Source of the DNA: Chitinimonas sp. BJYL2
Lineage (GTDB): Bacteria > Pseudomonadota > Gammaproteobacteria > Burkholderiales > Chitinimonadaceae
Direction: 5' to 3'
DNA length: 64,000 nucleotides
NCBI RefSeq assembly: GCF_027257935.1
Contig: NZ_JANZKW010000003.1
Span: 372,001-436,000, forward strand
The position numbers and the translations under genes were made by a program. The notes beneath the pieces were generated by a model, which was given only the letters and a program-made list of their open reading frames with translations, did not search any database and was not told the origin of the DNA. Positions 47,049-55,208 of the stretch are shown here, piece by piece; within the stretch, counting starts at the first letter, position 1, and every line of letters starts with the position of its first letter.

Positions 47049-48077
47049 ATGATCAAGGTGGGCATAGTCGGGGGTACGGGATATACCGGTGTCGAGTTGA
47101 TGCGTCTGCTGGCGCGCCACCATGGTGTAAAGCTGACCGCCATTACCTCGCGCAAGGAAGCCGGCATGCCGGTGTCCGAGATGTATCCAAGCCTCCGTGG
47201 TCGGGTGAACCTGCAATTCTCCACCCCCGCTGATGCCAGGCTGGACGAGTGTGATGTGGTGTTCTTTGCCACACCCAATGGCATTGCCATGAACGAAGCG
47301 GGTGCCTTGCTGGCCGCGGGCGTGAAGGTAATCGATCTGGCTGCCGATTTCCGTATCAAGGATGTGGCCGAGTGGGAGAAGTGGTACGGCATGAGTCACG
47401 CCAGCCCCGAACTCGTCACCGAGGCGGTATATGGTCTGCCAGAGGTCAATCGAGAACAGATTCGTCATGCCCGCTTGATTGCTAACCCCGGTTGTTACCC
47501 CACCGCCGTTCAGCTCGGCCTCCTGCCCTTGATTGAGGCGGGTGTGGTGGAAACCGGCAATCTGGTCGCGGATTGCAAGTCGGGCGTTTCCGGTGCAGGC
47601 CGCAAGGCCGAGGTCCATACGCTCATGTGCGAAGCCGGCGACAATTTCAAGGCTTACGGCGTGGGTGGCCATCGCCATCTGCCCGAAATCAGCCAAGGCC
47701 TTAGCCGCGCCGCCGGTAAGCCGGTGGGACTCACCTTCGTACCGCACCTTACTCCCATGATTCGTGGCATCCACGCGACCCTGTACGCGCGTCTGAGCAA
47801 GGATGTGGATATTCAGGCGCTCTATGAAACGCGTTATGCCGGCGAAGCCTTTGTGGATGTGATGCCGCGTGGCAGTACGCCAGAGACTCGCTCGGTCCGC
47901 GGTGGTAACACCTGCCGGATCGCGGTGCATCGGCCCCAGGGGGGAGACACGGTGGTGATCCTGTCGGTGATTGATAACCTCGTCAAAGGCGCCGCTGGTC
48001 AGGCAGTACAGAACATGAACCTGTTGTTCGGCCTGCCCGAGGATACCGGGCTGGACGTCGTTCCCTTGCTGCCCTGA
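47049..48077 (+). CDS. argC: N-acetyl-gamma-glutamyl-phosphate reductase
   Basis: 342 residues, NADPH-dependent third step of arginine synthesis. Dinucleotide-binding [13 protein letters not shown] at the N-terminus, catalytic Cys149 in ANPGCYPTA, and [11 protein letters not shown] carrying the catalytic His. Length is normal. It opens a cluster with a DUF6776-like gene, bactofilin and erpA, an order seen in many betaproteobacteria. Confidence 0.97.
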   Translation: MIKVGIVGGTGYTGVELMRLLARHHGVKLTAITSRKEAGMPVSEMYPSLRGRVNLQFSTPADARLDECDVVFFATPNGIAMNEAGALLAAGVKVIDLAADFRIKDVAEWEKWYGMSHASPELVTEAVYGLPEVNREQIRHARLIANPGCYPTAVQLGLLPLIEAGVVETGNLVADCKSGVSGAGRKAEVHTLMCEAGDNFKAYGVGGHRHLPEISQGLSRAAGKPVGLTFVPHLTPMIRGIHATLYARLSKDVDIQALYETRYAGEAFVDVMPRGSTPETRSVRGGNTCRIAVHRPQGGDTVVILSVIDNLVKGAAGQAVQNMNLLFGLPEDTGLDVVPLLP

Positions 48078-48084
48078 CCCCGGC

Positions 48085-48795
48085 ATGATCGGCCGCTGGA
48101 AGCGTCGGGGTAATCATCTGGCCACTGCCCGTCTGGCAGTGCGTCGGCATCTGCCTTGGCCGGCCCGGCTGGCGCTTGGACTGTTGGGTCTGATCGTACT
48201 GGCGTCGGGTAGCTATGGACTCTACCTTTATGGGGAGCAGCAAGGTCGCCATGGCGCCTTGGCCAGTCAGGTCGGCCAGGATGCGAGCCGGCTCGCACGC
48301 GAACTGCAGGAATCCGCGCAGCGTGCACAGGCACTGGAGCAGCAGCTGAGGCTGGAAACCTCGACACGCGAAACGGTTTCGCGTCAGCTGGTTCAGTTGC
48401 AGGCCGATAACGGTGCCTTGCGCGAGCAGATCGCGTTCTACGAATCTTTGCTGACCAAAACAGATCGGGCGCCTGCGCTGGCACTGGATCAGTTCCGGGT
48501 TGAGCCTGTGTCGCCGGGGCATTACCGCTTGCGGGCGATACTGGTACAGGGGCAGTCCACCCAGGAGGCCTTCCGGGGTGAAGTGGAGTTCCGTCTGGTG
48601 GTGGAGCGGGGTGGGCGACGCGAGTCGCTGGTCTGGCCTGCACCCAGAATCAAGGTGAACGTCACTCGCTATCATCGTCTGGAGCGCGAGACCGAATTGC
48701 CGCCCGATGCGCGGCTCAAGCAGGTCGAGATCCGCGTCTATGCCGATGGCGAGAGCCGCGCCAAGCTGACACGCAATTACGACGTAAAGGGATGA
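48085..48795 (+). CDS. DUF6776-like single-pass membrane protein
   Basis: 236 residues. One membrane helix at about 28-50 (LALGLLGLIVLASGSYGLYLY), a coiled coil from about 60 to 120 (LARELQESAQRAQALEQQLRLE), and a periplasmic beta-type domain (FRVEPVSPGHYRLRAILVQG). The gene lies between argC and bactofilin, 7 and 3 bases away. Function is unknown; its place beside bactofilin suggests a role in anchoring a cytoskeletal or envelope structure. Confidence 0.8.
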   Translation: MIGRWKRRGNHLATARLAVRRHLPWPARLALGLLGLIVLASGSYGLYLYGEQQGRHGALASQVGQDASRLARELQESAQRAQALEQQLRLETSTRETVSRQLVQLQADNGALREQIAFYESLLTKTDRAPALALDQFRVEPVSPGHYRLRAILVQGQSTQEAFRGEVEFRLVVERGGRRESLVWPAPRIKVNVTRYHRLERETELPPDARLKQVEIRVYADGESRAKLTRNYDVKG

Positions 48796-48798
48796 ACC

Positions 48799-49200
48799 GT
48801 GTTTGGAAACGACAAACAGAAAGCCACCAGCCGTATTGATAGCCTGATCGGTCTGGAGACCCATATCACCGGCAATATGAGTTTTTCGGGCGGTTTGCGG
48901 GTCGATGGCGAAATCACGGGTGATGTGACGGCGGTCGAAGACAAGCAGAGCACGCTGGTTGTCAGTGAAAAGGCGCGCATCAAGGGGACCGTCCGGGTGG
49001 CGCATCTGGTGCTGAACGGGGTGATTGAAGGACCGATCTACGCTACCCACTATCTGGAGCTACAGGCCAAGTGTCGCGTGCAGGGCGATGTGCATTACCA
49101 CACGCTGGAAATGCATCCCGGTGCCGTGGTTTCGGGGCAGTTGATCCATATGGCGGGTGCGCCATCGGGTAAGCCGGTGCTTGAAACCAAGTCGGAGTAG
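48799..49200 (+). CDS. bactofilin
   Basis: 133 residues. Polymer-forming cytoskeletal protein with a beta-helix core (SLIGLETHITGNMSFSGGLR, DGEITGDVTA, KARIKGTVRVAHLVLNG, GVIEGPIYA) and short disordered ends. Bactofilins assemble without nucleotides and guide cell-wall enzymes, stalks or polar structures. GTG 48799 follows the DUF6776-like stop by 3 bases, so the two are probably coupled. Confidence 0.93.
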   Translation: MFGNDKQKATSRIDSLIGLETHITGNMSFSGGLRVDGEITGDVTAVEDKQSTLVVSEKARIKGTVRVAHLVLNGVIEGPIYATHYLELQAKCRVQGDVHYHTLEMHPGAVVSGQLIHMAGAPSGKPVLETKSE

Positions 49201-49288
49201 CCCCATCTAAGCAGCGACAGATAATTTTTCCGCGCCGCGGCGAATGGTTCGTCAACCAGCGGCTTGCCCTTACTTTGCTGTATCACGC

Positions 49289-49317
49289 TTAACAAATGCG
49301 TGGTCAGGGCGGATAAT
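49289..49317 (+). promoter_or_regulatory. erpA promoter
   Basis: TTAACA (5 of 6), 17 bases, GATAAT (5 of 6). It lies 36 bases before the start, so erpA can be transcribed apart from argC-bactofilin. Confidence 0.7.
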
Positions 49318-49353
49318 TGCCGTTAAATCATTGAATTGCCTGGAGTGCCCCAT

Positions 49354-49704
49354 ATGAACGCCCCCGCCGACCTCGCCACCCCCTTTGTGTTTACCGACTC
49401 TGCCGTCGCCAAGGTGGCTGACCTGATTGCCGAAGAGGGCAATCCGGACCTGAAACTGCGTGTATTCGTGACTGGCGGTGGTTGCTCTGGCTTCCAGTAC
49501 GGCTTCACCTTTGACGAGATCACCAATGAGGACGACAGCGCCTTTACCAAGGATGGTGTCACCCTGCTGGTAGATCCGATGAGCTATCAGTATCTGGTGG
49601 GCGCCGAAATCGATTACGTCGAAAGTATCGAAGGCTCCCAGTTCACGATCAAGAACCCGAATGCCTCATCCACTTGCGGTTGCGGCTCCTCGTTCTCGGT
49701 CTGA
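49354..49704 (+). CDS. erpA: iron-sulfur cluster insertion protein ErpA
   Basis: 116 residues. A-type carrier that hands [4Fe-4S] clusters to target enzymes. Cluster ligands Cys44 (GGCSGFQYG), Cys108 and Cys110 ([11 protein letters not shown]). TGGAG at 49341-49345 fixes ATG 49354; an upstream TTG would include the ribosome binding site. Own promoter and terminator. Confidence 0.96.
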   Translation: MNAPADLATPFVFTDSAVAKVADLIAEEGNPDLKLRVFVTGGGCSGFQYGFTFDEITNEDDSAFTKDGVTLLVDPMSYQYLVGAEIDYVESIEGSQFTIKNPNASSTCGCGSSFSV

Positions 49705-49740
49705 TCCTGTCTGCGCTGTTGTAAACAAGCTGCTGTAGAT

Positions 49741-49770
49741 AAAAAACGCCCCGGACAACCGGGGCGTTTT
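49741..49770. terminator. bidirectional terminator
   Basis: A-run, CGCCCCGG-ACAA-CCGGGGCG, T-run. Ends erpA and the convergent SDR gene. Confidence 0.94.
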
Positions 49771-49796
49771 GCTTTGGGGCGGCTAGCAGATCCGGC

Positions 49797-50564
49797 TTAT
49801 TTGGGTTGCATGCGCAGGGCGCCATCAAGGCGGATGGTTTCGCCATTGAGCATGGGGTTGCCCACTATCGCCATGACCAGCGACGCGTACTCGTCCGGGT
49901 CACCCAGGCGAGAAGGGAAGGGCACATTCGCAGCCAGACTGTCCTGCACTTCCTGCGGCAGGCTCGCCATCATCGGTGTCTTGAAGATGCCGGGTGCGAT
50001 GGTCATTACTCGGATGGCCGAGCGCGCAAGATCACGGGCTGCGGGCAGCGTCATGCCGGCAATGGCGGCCTTGGAGGCCGTATAGGCACACTGACCCATC
50101 TGGCCATCAAAGGCGGCAACCGAAGCCGTATTGATGATCACGCCACGCTCACCGCTGGCGCCGGGTGTTTGCTGGCCCATGGTGGCAGCAGCCAGGCGTA
50201 GCAGGTTGAAGCTGCCGATCAGGTTGACTTCGATGACCTTGCGGAAGGTATCGAGCGCGTGGACGCTGTCTTTGCCCAGCACCTTTTCGCCGTGAACGAT
50301 GCCGGCGCAGTTCACCAGCGCATCCAGGCGGCCGAACTCGCTGATGGCCAGTGCCACGGCCGCCTTGCAGCTTGCCTCATCCGTGATGTCGGCAGCGGCA
50401 AAACGTGCTGCAGCGCCCAGGTCGGCGACCAGCTGCTCGCCGGCTTCGCGATTGCGGTCGACGATGACGACCTTGCCACCCTCACGGACGGCACGACGCG
50501 CCACGGCGGCGCCCAGCCCGGATGCGCCACCACTGACGAGGAATACACTGTTTGGAATCTGCAT
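49797..50564 (-). CDS. short-chain dehydrogenase (HSD17B10/3-hydroxyacyl-CoA dehydrogenase-like)
   Basis: 255 residues. NAD-binding [22 protein letters not shown], catalytic Ser in [11 protein letters not shown] and YTASKAAI with Tyr and Lys. The pattern with [12 protein letters not shown] and [12 protein letters not shown] is close to type-2 3-hydroxyacyl-CoA dehydrogenase in fatty acid or amino acid oxidation. Substrate is inferred from similarity of motifs only. ATG 50564 is preceded by GGAG. The SRPBCC gene lies upstream, 79 bases away, on the same strand. Confidence 0.9.
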   Translation of the reverse strand: MQIPNSVFLVSGGASGLGAAVARRAVREGGKVVIVDRNREAGEQLVADLGAAARFAAADITDEASCKAAVALAISEFGRLDALVNCAGIVHGEKVLGKDSVHALDTFRKVIEVNLIGSFNLLRLAAATMGQQTPGASGERGVIINTASVAAFDGQMGQCAYTASKAAIAGMTLPAARDLARSAIRVMTIAPGIFKTPMMASLPQEVQDSLAANVPFPSRLGDPDEYASLVMAIVGNPMLNGETIRLDGALRMQPK

Positions 50565-50643
50565 CTGACTTGTCTCCAGAAGGTAGGGATGGAGCCCTGC
50601 CGGGCGGCCGTCAGGGCAGGATGAATGAGAGTCGCCGGAGTGG

Positions 50644-51177
50644 TCAGGGCGCCTGCTCGACACGGGCTTTGAGGTTGGCCAGGCCGGACTCGAAATCGGG
50701 GCCGACCAGACGATCCATCAGCAGGCCGAAATAGCGATTGACCGGGCTACCGCCAAGCTCGCCCTCGTTGGTCCAGCGCACGCGGGTCCCGCCTTCTGCG
50801 GCTTCCAGCTGGACGATGCCGGTGGACACCATGCCCATATCGGGAAACTCCAGCTTGTAGGTGAGTTGCCGATCAGGCTCGATAGCCGTGAACGTCATCT
50901 TCCCGTTGCCCTCGGTGGCACTCTCCCACTGCCATGCCGCGTTGACGCCACGCGTCGGGCCGCTGTAAGTGATTCGCATGGCCGGATCACGCTGGTTCCA
51001 CACGGTCCAGGTTTTCCACGCGGCCGGGGAATCGATCTGCGCAAAAATCTTTCCGGCAGGGGCCTGTATCACGGTACTGCGTTCGACACGGAAGTGACTG
51101 GGCAGCAGAAAGCCGATGGCGACGAATAACACCACAAGGCCGGCAAGGATCAGGACGATGCGTTTGAGCAGTTTCAT
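50644..51177 (-). CDS. SRPBCC (START-like) family protein with membrane anchor
   Basis: 177 residues. N-terminal membrane helix ([20 protein letters not shown]), then the SRPBCC fold: [50 protein letters not shown]. Such proteins hold hydrophobic ligands or act as polyketide cyclase-like modules; function unknown. The start is the first ATG of the anchor. A promoter candidate with an operator-like palindrome lies just upstream. Confidence 0.85.
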   Translation of the reverse strand: MKLLKRIVLILAGLVVLFVAIGFLLPSHFRVERSTVIQAPAGKIFAQIDSPAAWKTWTVWNQRDPAMRITYSGPTRGVNAAWQWESATEGNGKMTFTAIEPDRQLTYKLEFPDMGMVSTGIVQLEAAEGGTRVRWTNEGELGGSPVNRYFGLLMDRLVGPDFESGLANLKARVEQAP

Positions 51178-51193
51178 GGGCTACTCCCGGAAG

Positions 51194-51202
51194 TGACAGT
51201 CA
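51194..51202 (-). promoter_or_regulatory. second palindrome in the leader
   Basis: TGACAGTCA, a perfect 9-base palindrome around a central A, between the predicted start of transcription and the SRPBCC gene. It shares AAGTGAC with the upstream palindrome at 51246. Confidence 0.4.
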
Positions 51203-51223
51203 ACAAAGCGGATGATGGGCGCG

Positions 51224-51253
51224 ACTATAGCCCAAGCCCGGATCAAAGTGACG
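51224..51253 (-). promoter_or_regulatory. candidate promoter of the SRPBCC-SDR unit
   Basis: The minus strand has TATAGT (5 of 6) at 51224-51229. No good -35 is seen 16-18 bases upstream; that region is instead occupied by the palindrome 51246-51265. Confidence 0.5.
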
Positions 51254-51265
51254 TTTACGTCACTT
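51246..51265. promoter_or_regulatory. perfect palindrome AAGTGACGT-TT-ACGTCACTT
   Basis: A 9-bp perfect arm with a 2-base centre. It overlaps the last codons of the sensor kinase gene and the -35 region of the SRPBCC promoter. As a hairpin it lacks a T-run, so an operator is more likely than a terminator. Confidence 0.6.
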
Positions 51266-52585
51266 CGTGGCGGGTGGGCTGGCCGGCACAACGAGGGTGG
51301 CCGTCAGCCCATCTTCCGTTACCAGATCAAGCCGGCCACCGTGCATGCGGGCAATCCGTTCGACTATCGCCATGCCGAGGCCGCTACCGCCATCTGCCCG
51401 GCGTGCGCTGTCGAGTCGCTGGAAAGGCTGGCGCGCCGCGGCAAGCAGCTCGGCAGGGATGCCATTACCGTGGTCGATCACGCTGAAATGCAGTTCGCCG
51501 GCGTGCGGCGACACACGCAGCACCCAGGGTGCGGCGCCGTAGCGAATCGCGTTATCGAGCAGATTGCCCAGGGCGCGCTGCAGCGCCAGGGGTCTCAGCA
51601 GCACCGGGACGAGCGTGTCGGCAAGATCGATCTCGATACTGTGACCAGCCCGGGCGTAACGTGTTGCAACCCCTCTGGCCAGCTCGGCTGGGTCGCTCAA
51701 TTGGGGAGCTTCATCACCGAGACCGCGGACAAAATCGAGAAACTGGCCGAGGATGCGCTCGATATCCTCCACATCCTCCCGCATCCCGTCCTGCAGGCTG
51801 GTATCGCTCATCATCTCGACACCGAGTTTGAGCCGCGCCAAGGGGGTGCGCAGATCATGCGAGATGCCGGCCAGCATGATGGCCCGCTCGCGCTCGCTGG
51901 TATCCAGATCAGCCAGCATACGGTTGAAGCTGATGGAAAGGTCGCGGACTTCAAGCGGACCCGTTTCCGGCAAGGGCTCGGGGCGCTCGCCTTGGCCGAG
52001 CCGGGCGGCGGCGGCGCGCAACTCGCGCAAGGGCTGATTGATGCGCCAGGCAAACAGTGCCGCCACTGCCAGCGCGGCCAGCGCAAAGATCAGGATGCTG
52101 GCCCAAACCGGCCAGGCTGAAGCGGCGCGGAACCGTCCCAGTGGCACCACCAGCCACCAGCGCTCCCCAAGCAGACGCACTTCAACCCAGAGCTGCCGCT
52201 TGGGTGGCGGGGTTTCACGGATATCTCCCACCGTATCGAGCCGTTCGCGCAGCACGCGCGCAAGCAGCCGGTTCTGCGAGCTGCGCAAGCGCGTCGCGGT
52301 AGGGGTGTCAGGGTGCTGGAACGGGAGCAGGTGGGGGGCGTAGGGCCGTCGGTTGATATCCAGCCACTCGTCACGTTCTGTGGGGGTCAGCCCGTCCAGA
52401 TCATCTTCCAGGCTGGCCAGCACCTCACTGATCTGCTCGACAGCCTGATCGGCAATGATCTGCTGCCGGCTGTAATTGAACAATGCGAGCGCAAACAGCA
52501 CGCTGAGCAAGAGCGCAATCGCGGTCAGCCAGGCGAGTCGCCAGAAGATGGTCTGCGGCAGGCAGCGCTTGAACCAGCGTGGCAT
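51260..52585 (-). CDS. envZ: EnvZ-type sensor histidine kinase
   Basis: 441 residues, inner membrane. TM1 at about 15-36, a periplasmic domain of about 120 residues, TM2 at about 160-180, HAMP, then H-box His243 (GISHDLRTPLARL), N-box LGNLLDNAIRYG, G-boxes DHGNGIP and GGSGLGMAI. The H-box and periplasmic domain size match the EnvZ/OmpR class that senses osmotic or envelope signals. The stop codon lies within a palindrome. It is 16 bases after the response regulator gene, in the same operon. Confidence 0.9.
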   Translation of the reverse strand: MPRWFKRCLPQTIFWRLAWLTAIALLLSVLFALALFNYSRQQIIADQAVEQISEVLASLEDDLDGLTPTERDEWLDINRRPYAPHLLPFQHPDTPTATRLRSSQNRLLARVLRERLDTVGDIRETPPPKRQLWVEVRLLGERWWLVVPLGRFRAASAWPVWASILIFALAALAVAALFAWRINQPLRELRAAAARLGQGERPEPLPETGPLEVRDLSISFNRMLADLDTSERERAIMLAGISHDLRTPLARLKLGVEMMSDTSLQDGMREDVEDIERILGQFLDFVRGLGDEAPQLSDPAELARGVATRYARAGHSIEIDLADTLVPVLLRPLALQRALGNLLDNAIRYGAAPWVLRVSPHAGELHFSVIDHGNGIPAELLAAARQPFQRLDSARRADGGSGLGMAIVERIARMHGGRLDLVTEDGLTATLVVPASPPATK

Positions 52586-52601
52586 GGACTACAGTGGCCT
52601 C

Positions 52602-53330
52602 CTAGCGTTCGCCACCGTCGGGGACAAAAACATAGCCAAAGCCCCATACGGTTTGCAGATAGACAGGTTCGGCCGGGCTCGTTTCCAGCAGCTTCCGCAG
52701 GCGAGAAACCTGGACATCGATACTGCGATCAAAGGCCTCGTGCTCGCGTCCTCGCGCCAGCTCCATCAAGCGTTCGCGGGATAAGGGCACGCGTGGATGG
52801 CTGGCAAACACGCGTAGCAGGGCGAACTCGGCATTGGTCAGCGGTATGGTCTCGCCCTCGCGCAGGAGCTTGCGGTTGGCGATTTCGAGCTTGAACGGGC
52901 CGAAGCTGAAGTGCTCTCCTTCGGTCAAGGGTGCGGCCAGCGCCGAAGGTTCCTTCTGTCGACGGAGTACGGCGTTGATGCGGGCCAGCAACTCACGCGG
53001 ATTGAAAGGCTTGGGCAGGTAGTCATCGGCACCCATTTCCAGACCGATGATGCGGTCGATATCGTCACCGCGTGCGGTCAGCATGATGATGGGAATGTTA
53101 TCGCCCATGGCGCGCAGTTTGCGGCACACCGCCAGCCCGTCTTCGCCCGGCATCATCAGATCCAGCAAAACCAGATGGGGGCGATTACGTTGCAGGCGCG
53201 CCTCCAGTCTGGAGGCGTCTTCAAAGGCATCTACCGAGAAACCCTGATCGTTGAGATAGCGCTGTACCAGCTCGCGCAAACGCGGGTCATCGTCAATCAG
53301 CAGGATCTTGCGGGGCGAGGTCGTCGTCAT
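52602..53330 (-). CDS. ompR: OmpR-type response regulator
   Basis: 242 residues. Receiver with DDD pocket at 13-15, phosphoacceptor Asp57 (LVLLDLMMPGEDG), Thr (MLTARG) and Lys (LPKPFNPRELLARI). C-terminal winged helix with LTNAEFALLRVFASHP, RSIDVQVSRLRKLLE and TVWGFGYVFVP. The closest match by motif is OmpR. ATG 53330 begins the receiver. A divergent small periplasmic protein gene lies 153 bases away. Confidence 0.93.
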   Translation of the reverse strand: MTTTSPRKILLIDDDPRLRELVQRYLNDQGFSVDAFEDASRLEARLQRNRPHLVLLDLMMPGEDGLAVCRKLRAMGDNIPIIMLTARGDDIDRIIGLEMGADDYLPKPFNPRELLARINAVLRRQKEPSALAAPLTEGEHFSFGPFKLEIANRKLLREGETIPLTNAEFALLRVFASHPRVPLSRERLMELARGREHEAFDRSIDVQVSRLRKLLETSPAEPVYLQTVWGFGYVFVPDGGER

Positions 53331-53483
53331 GTGCGGCAGTGTAGCGAGTCCCGGGGCAGGCTTTCGGGATAGATGTAAAAATCCGTTTCGGTAGGGCACG
53401 GCGGTGGTGCCGATTTACAATTGCGCCATGCCGCGTGGCCTGACCGCGGGTATGCTCGGCACACTCAGCTACGGTTTCTTGCC

Positions 53484-53861
53484 ATGCACCGCTTCATCAT
53501 CCTGATCGCCAGTCTGATTACCTTGCCTGTACTGGCACGGGCGCAGGATGACGTTGTGATGGCTGAACAGCAGGCAGATAGCGAGCGCGCGCATCTGGTT
53601 GCCAAACAGGCCGCCAAGCAGATGCGCCAGCGTGCCCTTGCAGACCGGTTCCGGCATCGAGAGGCACGCATCCGCGACGCGGTTGCCCGCGGAGACCTGA
53701 CCGAGGCCGAGGCAGCCAGGCTGCGCGCACGCCTGGAGGAGCGGCGCGACAAAATCCATCTGCTGCGCCAGCAGCGGCGCGCGCGTATGGAGGCACAGCG
53801 TGCCCGTGCGGCACAGGTCGAGGCTGCCGAAGCGGCAGAAGCGGCCGGGCCGTCGCGCTGA
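53484..53861 (+). CDS. small exported helical protein, CpxP/Spy-like
   Basis: 125 residues with signal peptide ending near LARAQDD. The mature part is highly charged and helical (Arg/Glu/Ala-rich), with a GDLTEAEAARLRARLEERRDK stretch whose LTxxE is similar to the LTxxQ motif of Spy/CpxP chaperones. The Ala/Glu-rich end (AAQVEAAEAAEAAGP) is low-complexity. The gene faces away from an OmpR/EnvZ pair, like cpxP from cpxRA. I consider the relation plausible but unproven; it could be an unrelated periplasmic helix. Confidence 0.6.
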   Translation: MHRFIILIASLITLPVLARAQDDVVMAEQQADSERAHLVAKQAAKQMRQRALADRFRHREARIRDAVARGDLTEAEAARLRARLEERRDKIHLLRQQRRARMEAQRARAAQVEAAEAAEAAGPSR

Positions 53862-53874
53862 CGCAAGCCTGAGA

Positions 53875-55140
53875 CTACTCTTCGCGCCCCAGTCGCGCAG
53901 CCCAGCTCATGGCCTCGATCTGCAGGCGGTTGATCACATCCAGATCCAGCGCGGGATAGGCCGCCAGCAGGGTTGTAGTGACATCGGTATCGGCAAGTTC
54001 GAATCCTTCCACCAGCCGCAGCAGCGTCCCTAGCCATCCCTCACGTGCCAGCAGTGCCGATTCCACCGACGACTCCAGATGCAAGGGCGTGATCACCTCC
54101 GTCATCGGTTTGCCGAACAGGGCATCGATCAGACTCAGCATGCCGACCATGAAAGCGCGATCTGCCAGAGCAGCGTCCTCGGGGCGCAGGGTCTGGGTCA
54201 GTCGCTCCATCAATCGGCCGCGCAGCGCGGCGGTTTGTACCAGCGGATCGCTGGTCTGGTGGCCCGCTGACTGCTGGGCAAAGACCATGATCTGTACCCA
54301 GCGGTGCAGCTGCGCGCGCCCCAGCAGGGTCAGTGCGGTGCGCACGCTGGAAATGGTGCGCGGCAGGCCGAAGGCCACCGAGTTGACGATGCGTAGCAGG
54401 TGCACCGTCAGGTCTGGTGCCTGTTTGAGCGTGTCTTCCAGCGCGTCGATATCGTCATCGGCCATGACCTGCCCCAGCAGCTTGAGCAGTAGCATGGCAG
54501 ATGGCTGCACCGGACGGCCGCTGAGTATGGTCGGTCGGGCAAAGTAGTAGCCTTGGAACAGATCGCAGCCCAGCTCGTGGCAGAAATCGCGCTGTTCGGT
54601 GGAATCGACCTTTTCGGCCAGGATCTTGACGCCATAGGGCTTGAGCTGATGCACCAGCAGGGCGATCTCATGCGGCTTCATGGCCAGCACGTCGAGCTTC
54701 ACGATCTCGATCAGTGGCAGTATGGCCCGCTGCGCCTCATCAAAGCGGATCACATCATCCAGCGCCAGCCGGTAACCCGCAGCCTTGAGCGTACGGCAGC
54801 GTTCCACGACCGCTGGGGTGAGTTCGATGGTTTCCAGTAGCTCCAGCACCACGCGTTCGCGCGGCAGTATCTCGATCACATCGCTTTGCAACAGGGGTTC
54901 GGAGAGGTTGATGAAGCCGAGCTTGTCCTCCAGCACCGAGTCCAGTCCGAGGCCGGAGAAGGCGTGCTGGATGACCGCCGCACTGGCCGTGACGTCATCG
55001 GCCACACTCGCCGCGTTATCGAGGCTGGTGCGGAACAGCAGTTCATAGGCAACCAGTTCGCGATCACGTCCGACAATGGGCTGGCGGCCAAGAAAGAATT
55101 GGGGTGTGGGCATGGCAGAGGCGTCTGTGTGTGATTTCAT
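53875..55140 (-). CDS. EAL-HDOD protein with degenerate EAL
   Basis: 421 residues from ATG 55140. N-terminal EAL-like domain at about 10-215 (FFLGRQPIVGRDRELVAYELLFR), where EAL is replaced by ELL and DDF by a non-catalytic DDVIRF, so it probably binds without cutting c-di-GMP. HDOD domain at about 215-400 (PSAMLLLKLLGQVMADDDI, LTLLGRAQLHRWVQIM). Such YuxH/CdgJ-type proteins act in motility and signalling. Starts at 55206, 55197 or 55113 are also possible; with 55206 it would almost touch the divergent channel gene. Confidence 0.88.
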   Translation of the reverse strand: MKSHTDASAMPTPQFFLGRQPIVGRDRELVAYELLFRTSLDNAASVADDVTASAAVIQHAFSGLGLDSVLEDKLGFINLSEPLLQSDVIEILPRERVVLELLETIELTPAVVERCRTLKAAGYRLALDDVIRFDEAQRAILPLIEIVKLDVLAMKPHEIALLVHQLKPYGVKILAEKVDSTEQRDFCHELGCDLFQGYYFARPTILSGRPVQPSAMLLLKLLGQVMADDDIDALEDTLKQAPDLTVHLLRIVNSVAFGLPRTISSVRTALTLLGRAQLHRWVQIMVFAQQSAGHQTSDPLVQTAALRGRLMERLTQTLRPEDAALADRAFMVGMLSLIDALFGKPMTEVITPLHLESSVESALLAREGWLGTLLRLVEGFELADTDVTTTLLAAYPALDLDVINRLQIEAMSWAARLGREE

Positions 55141-55208
55141 CGTAGCAAGCCAGTTCGCCCGTCGCTCGGTGACTTGGCTATGCTGAAAGCAATCCATGCG
55201 AGTCATCC

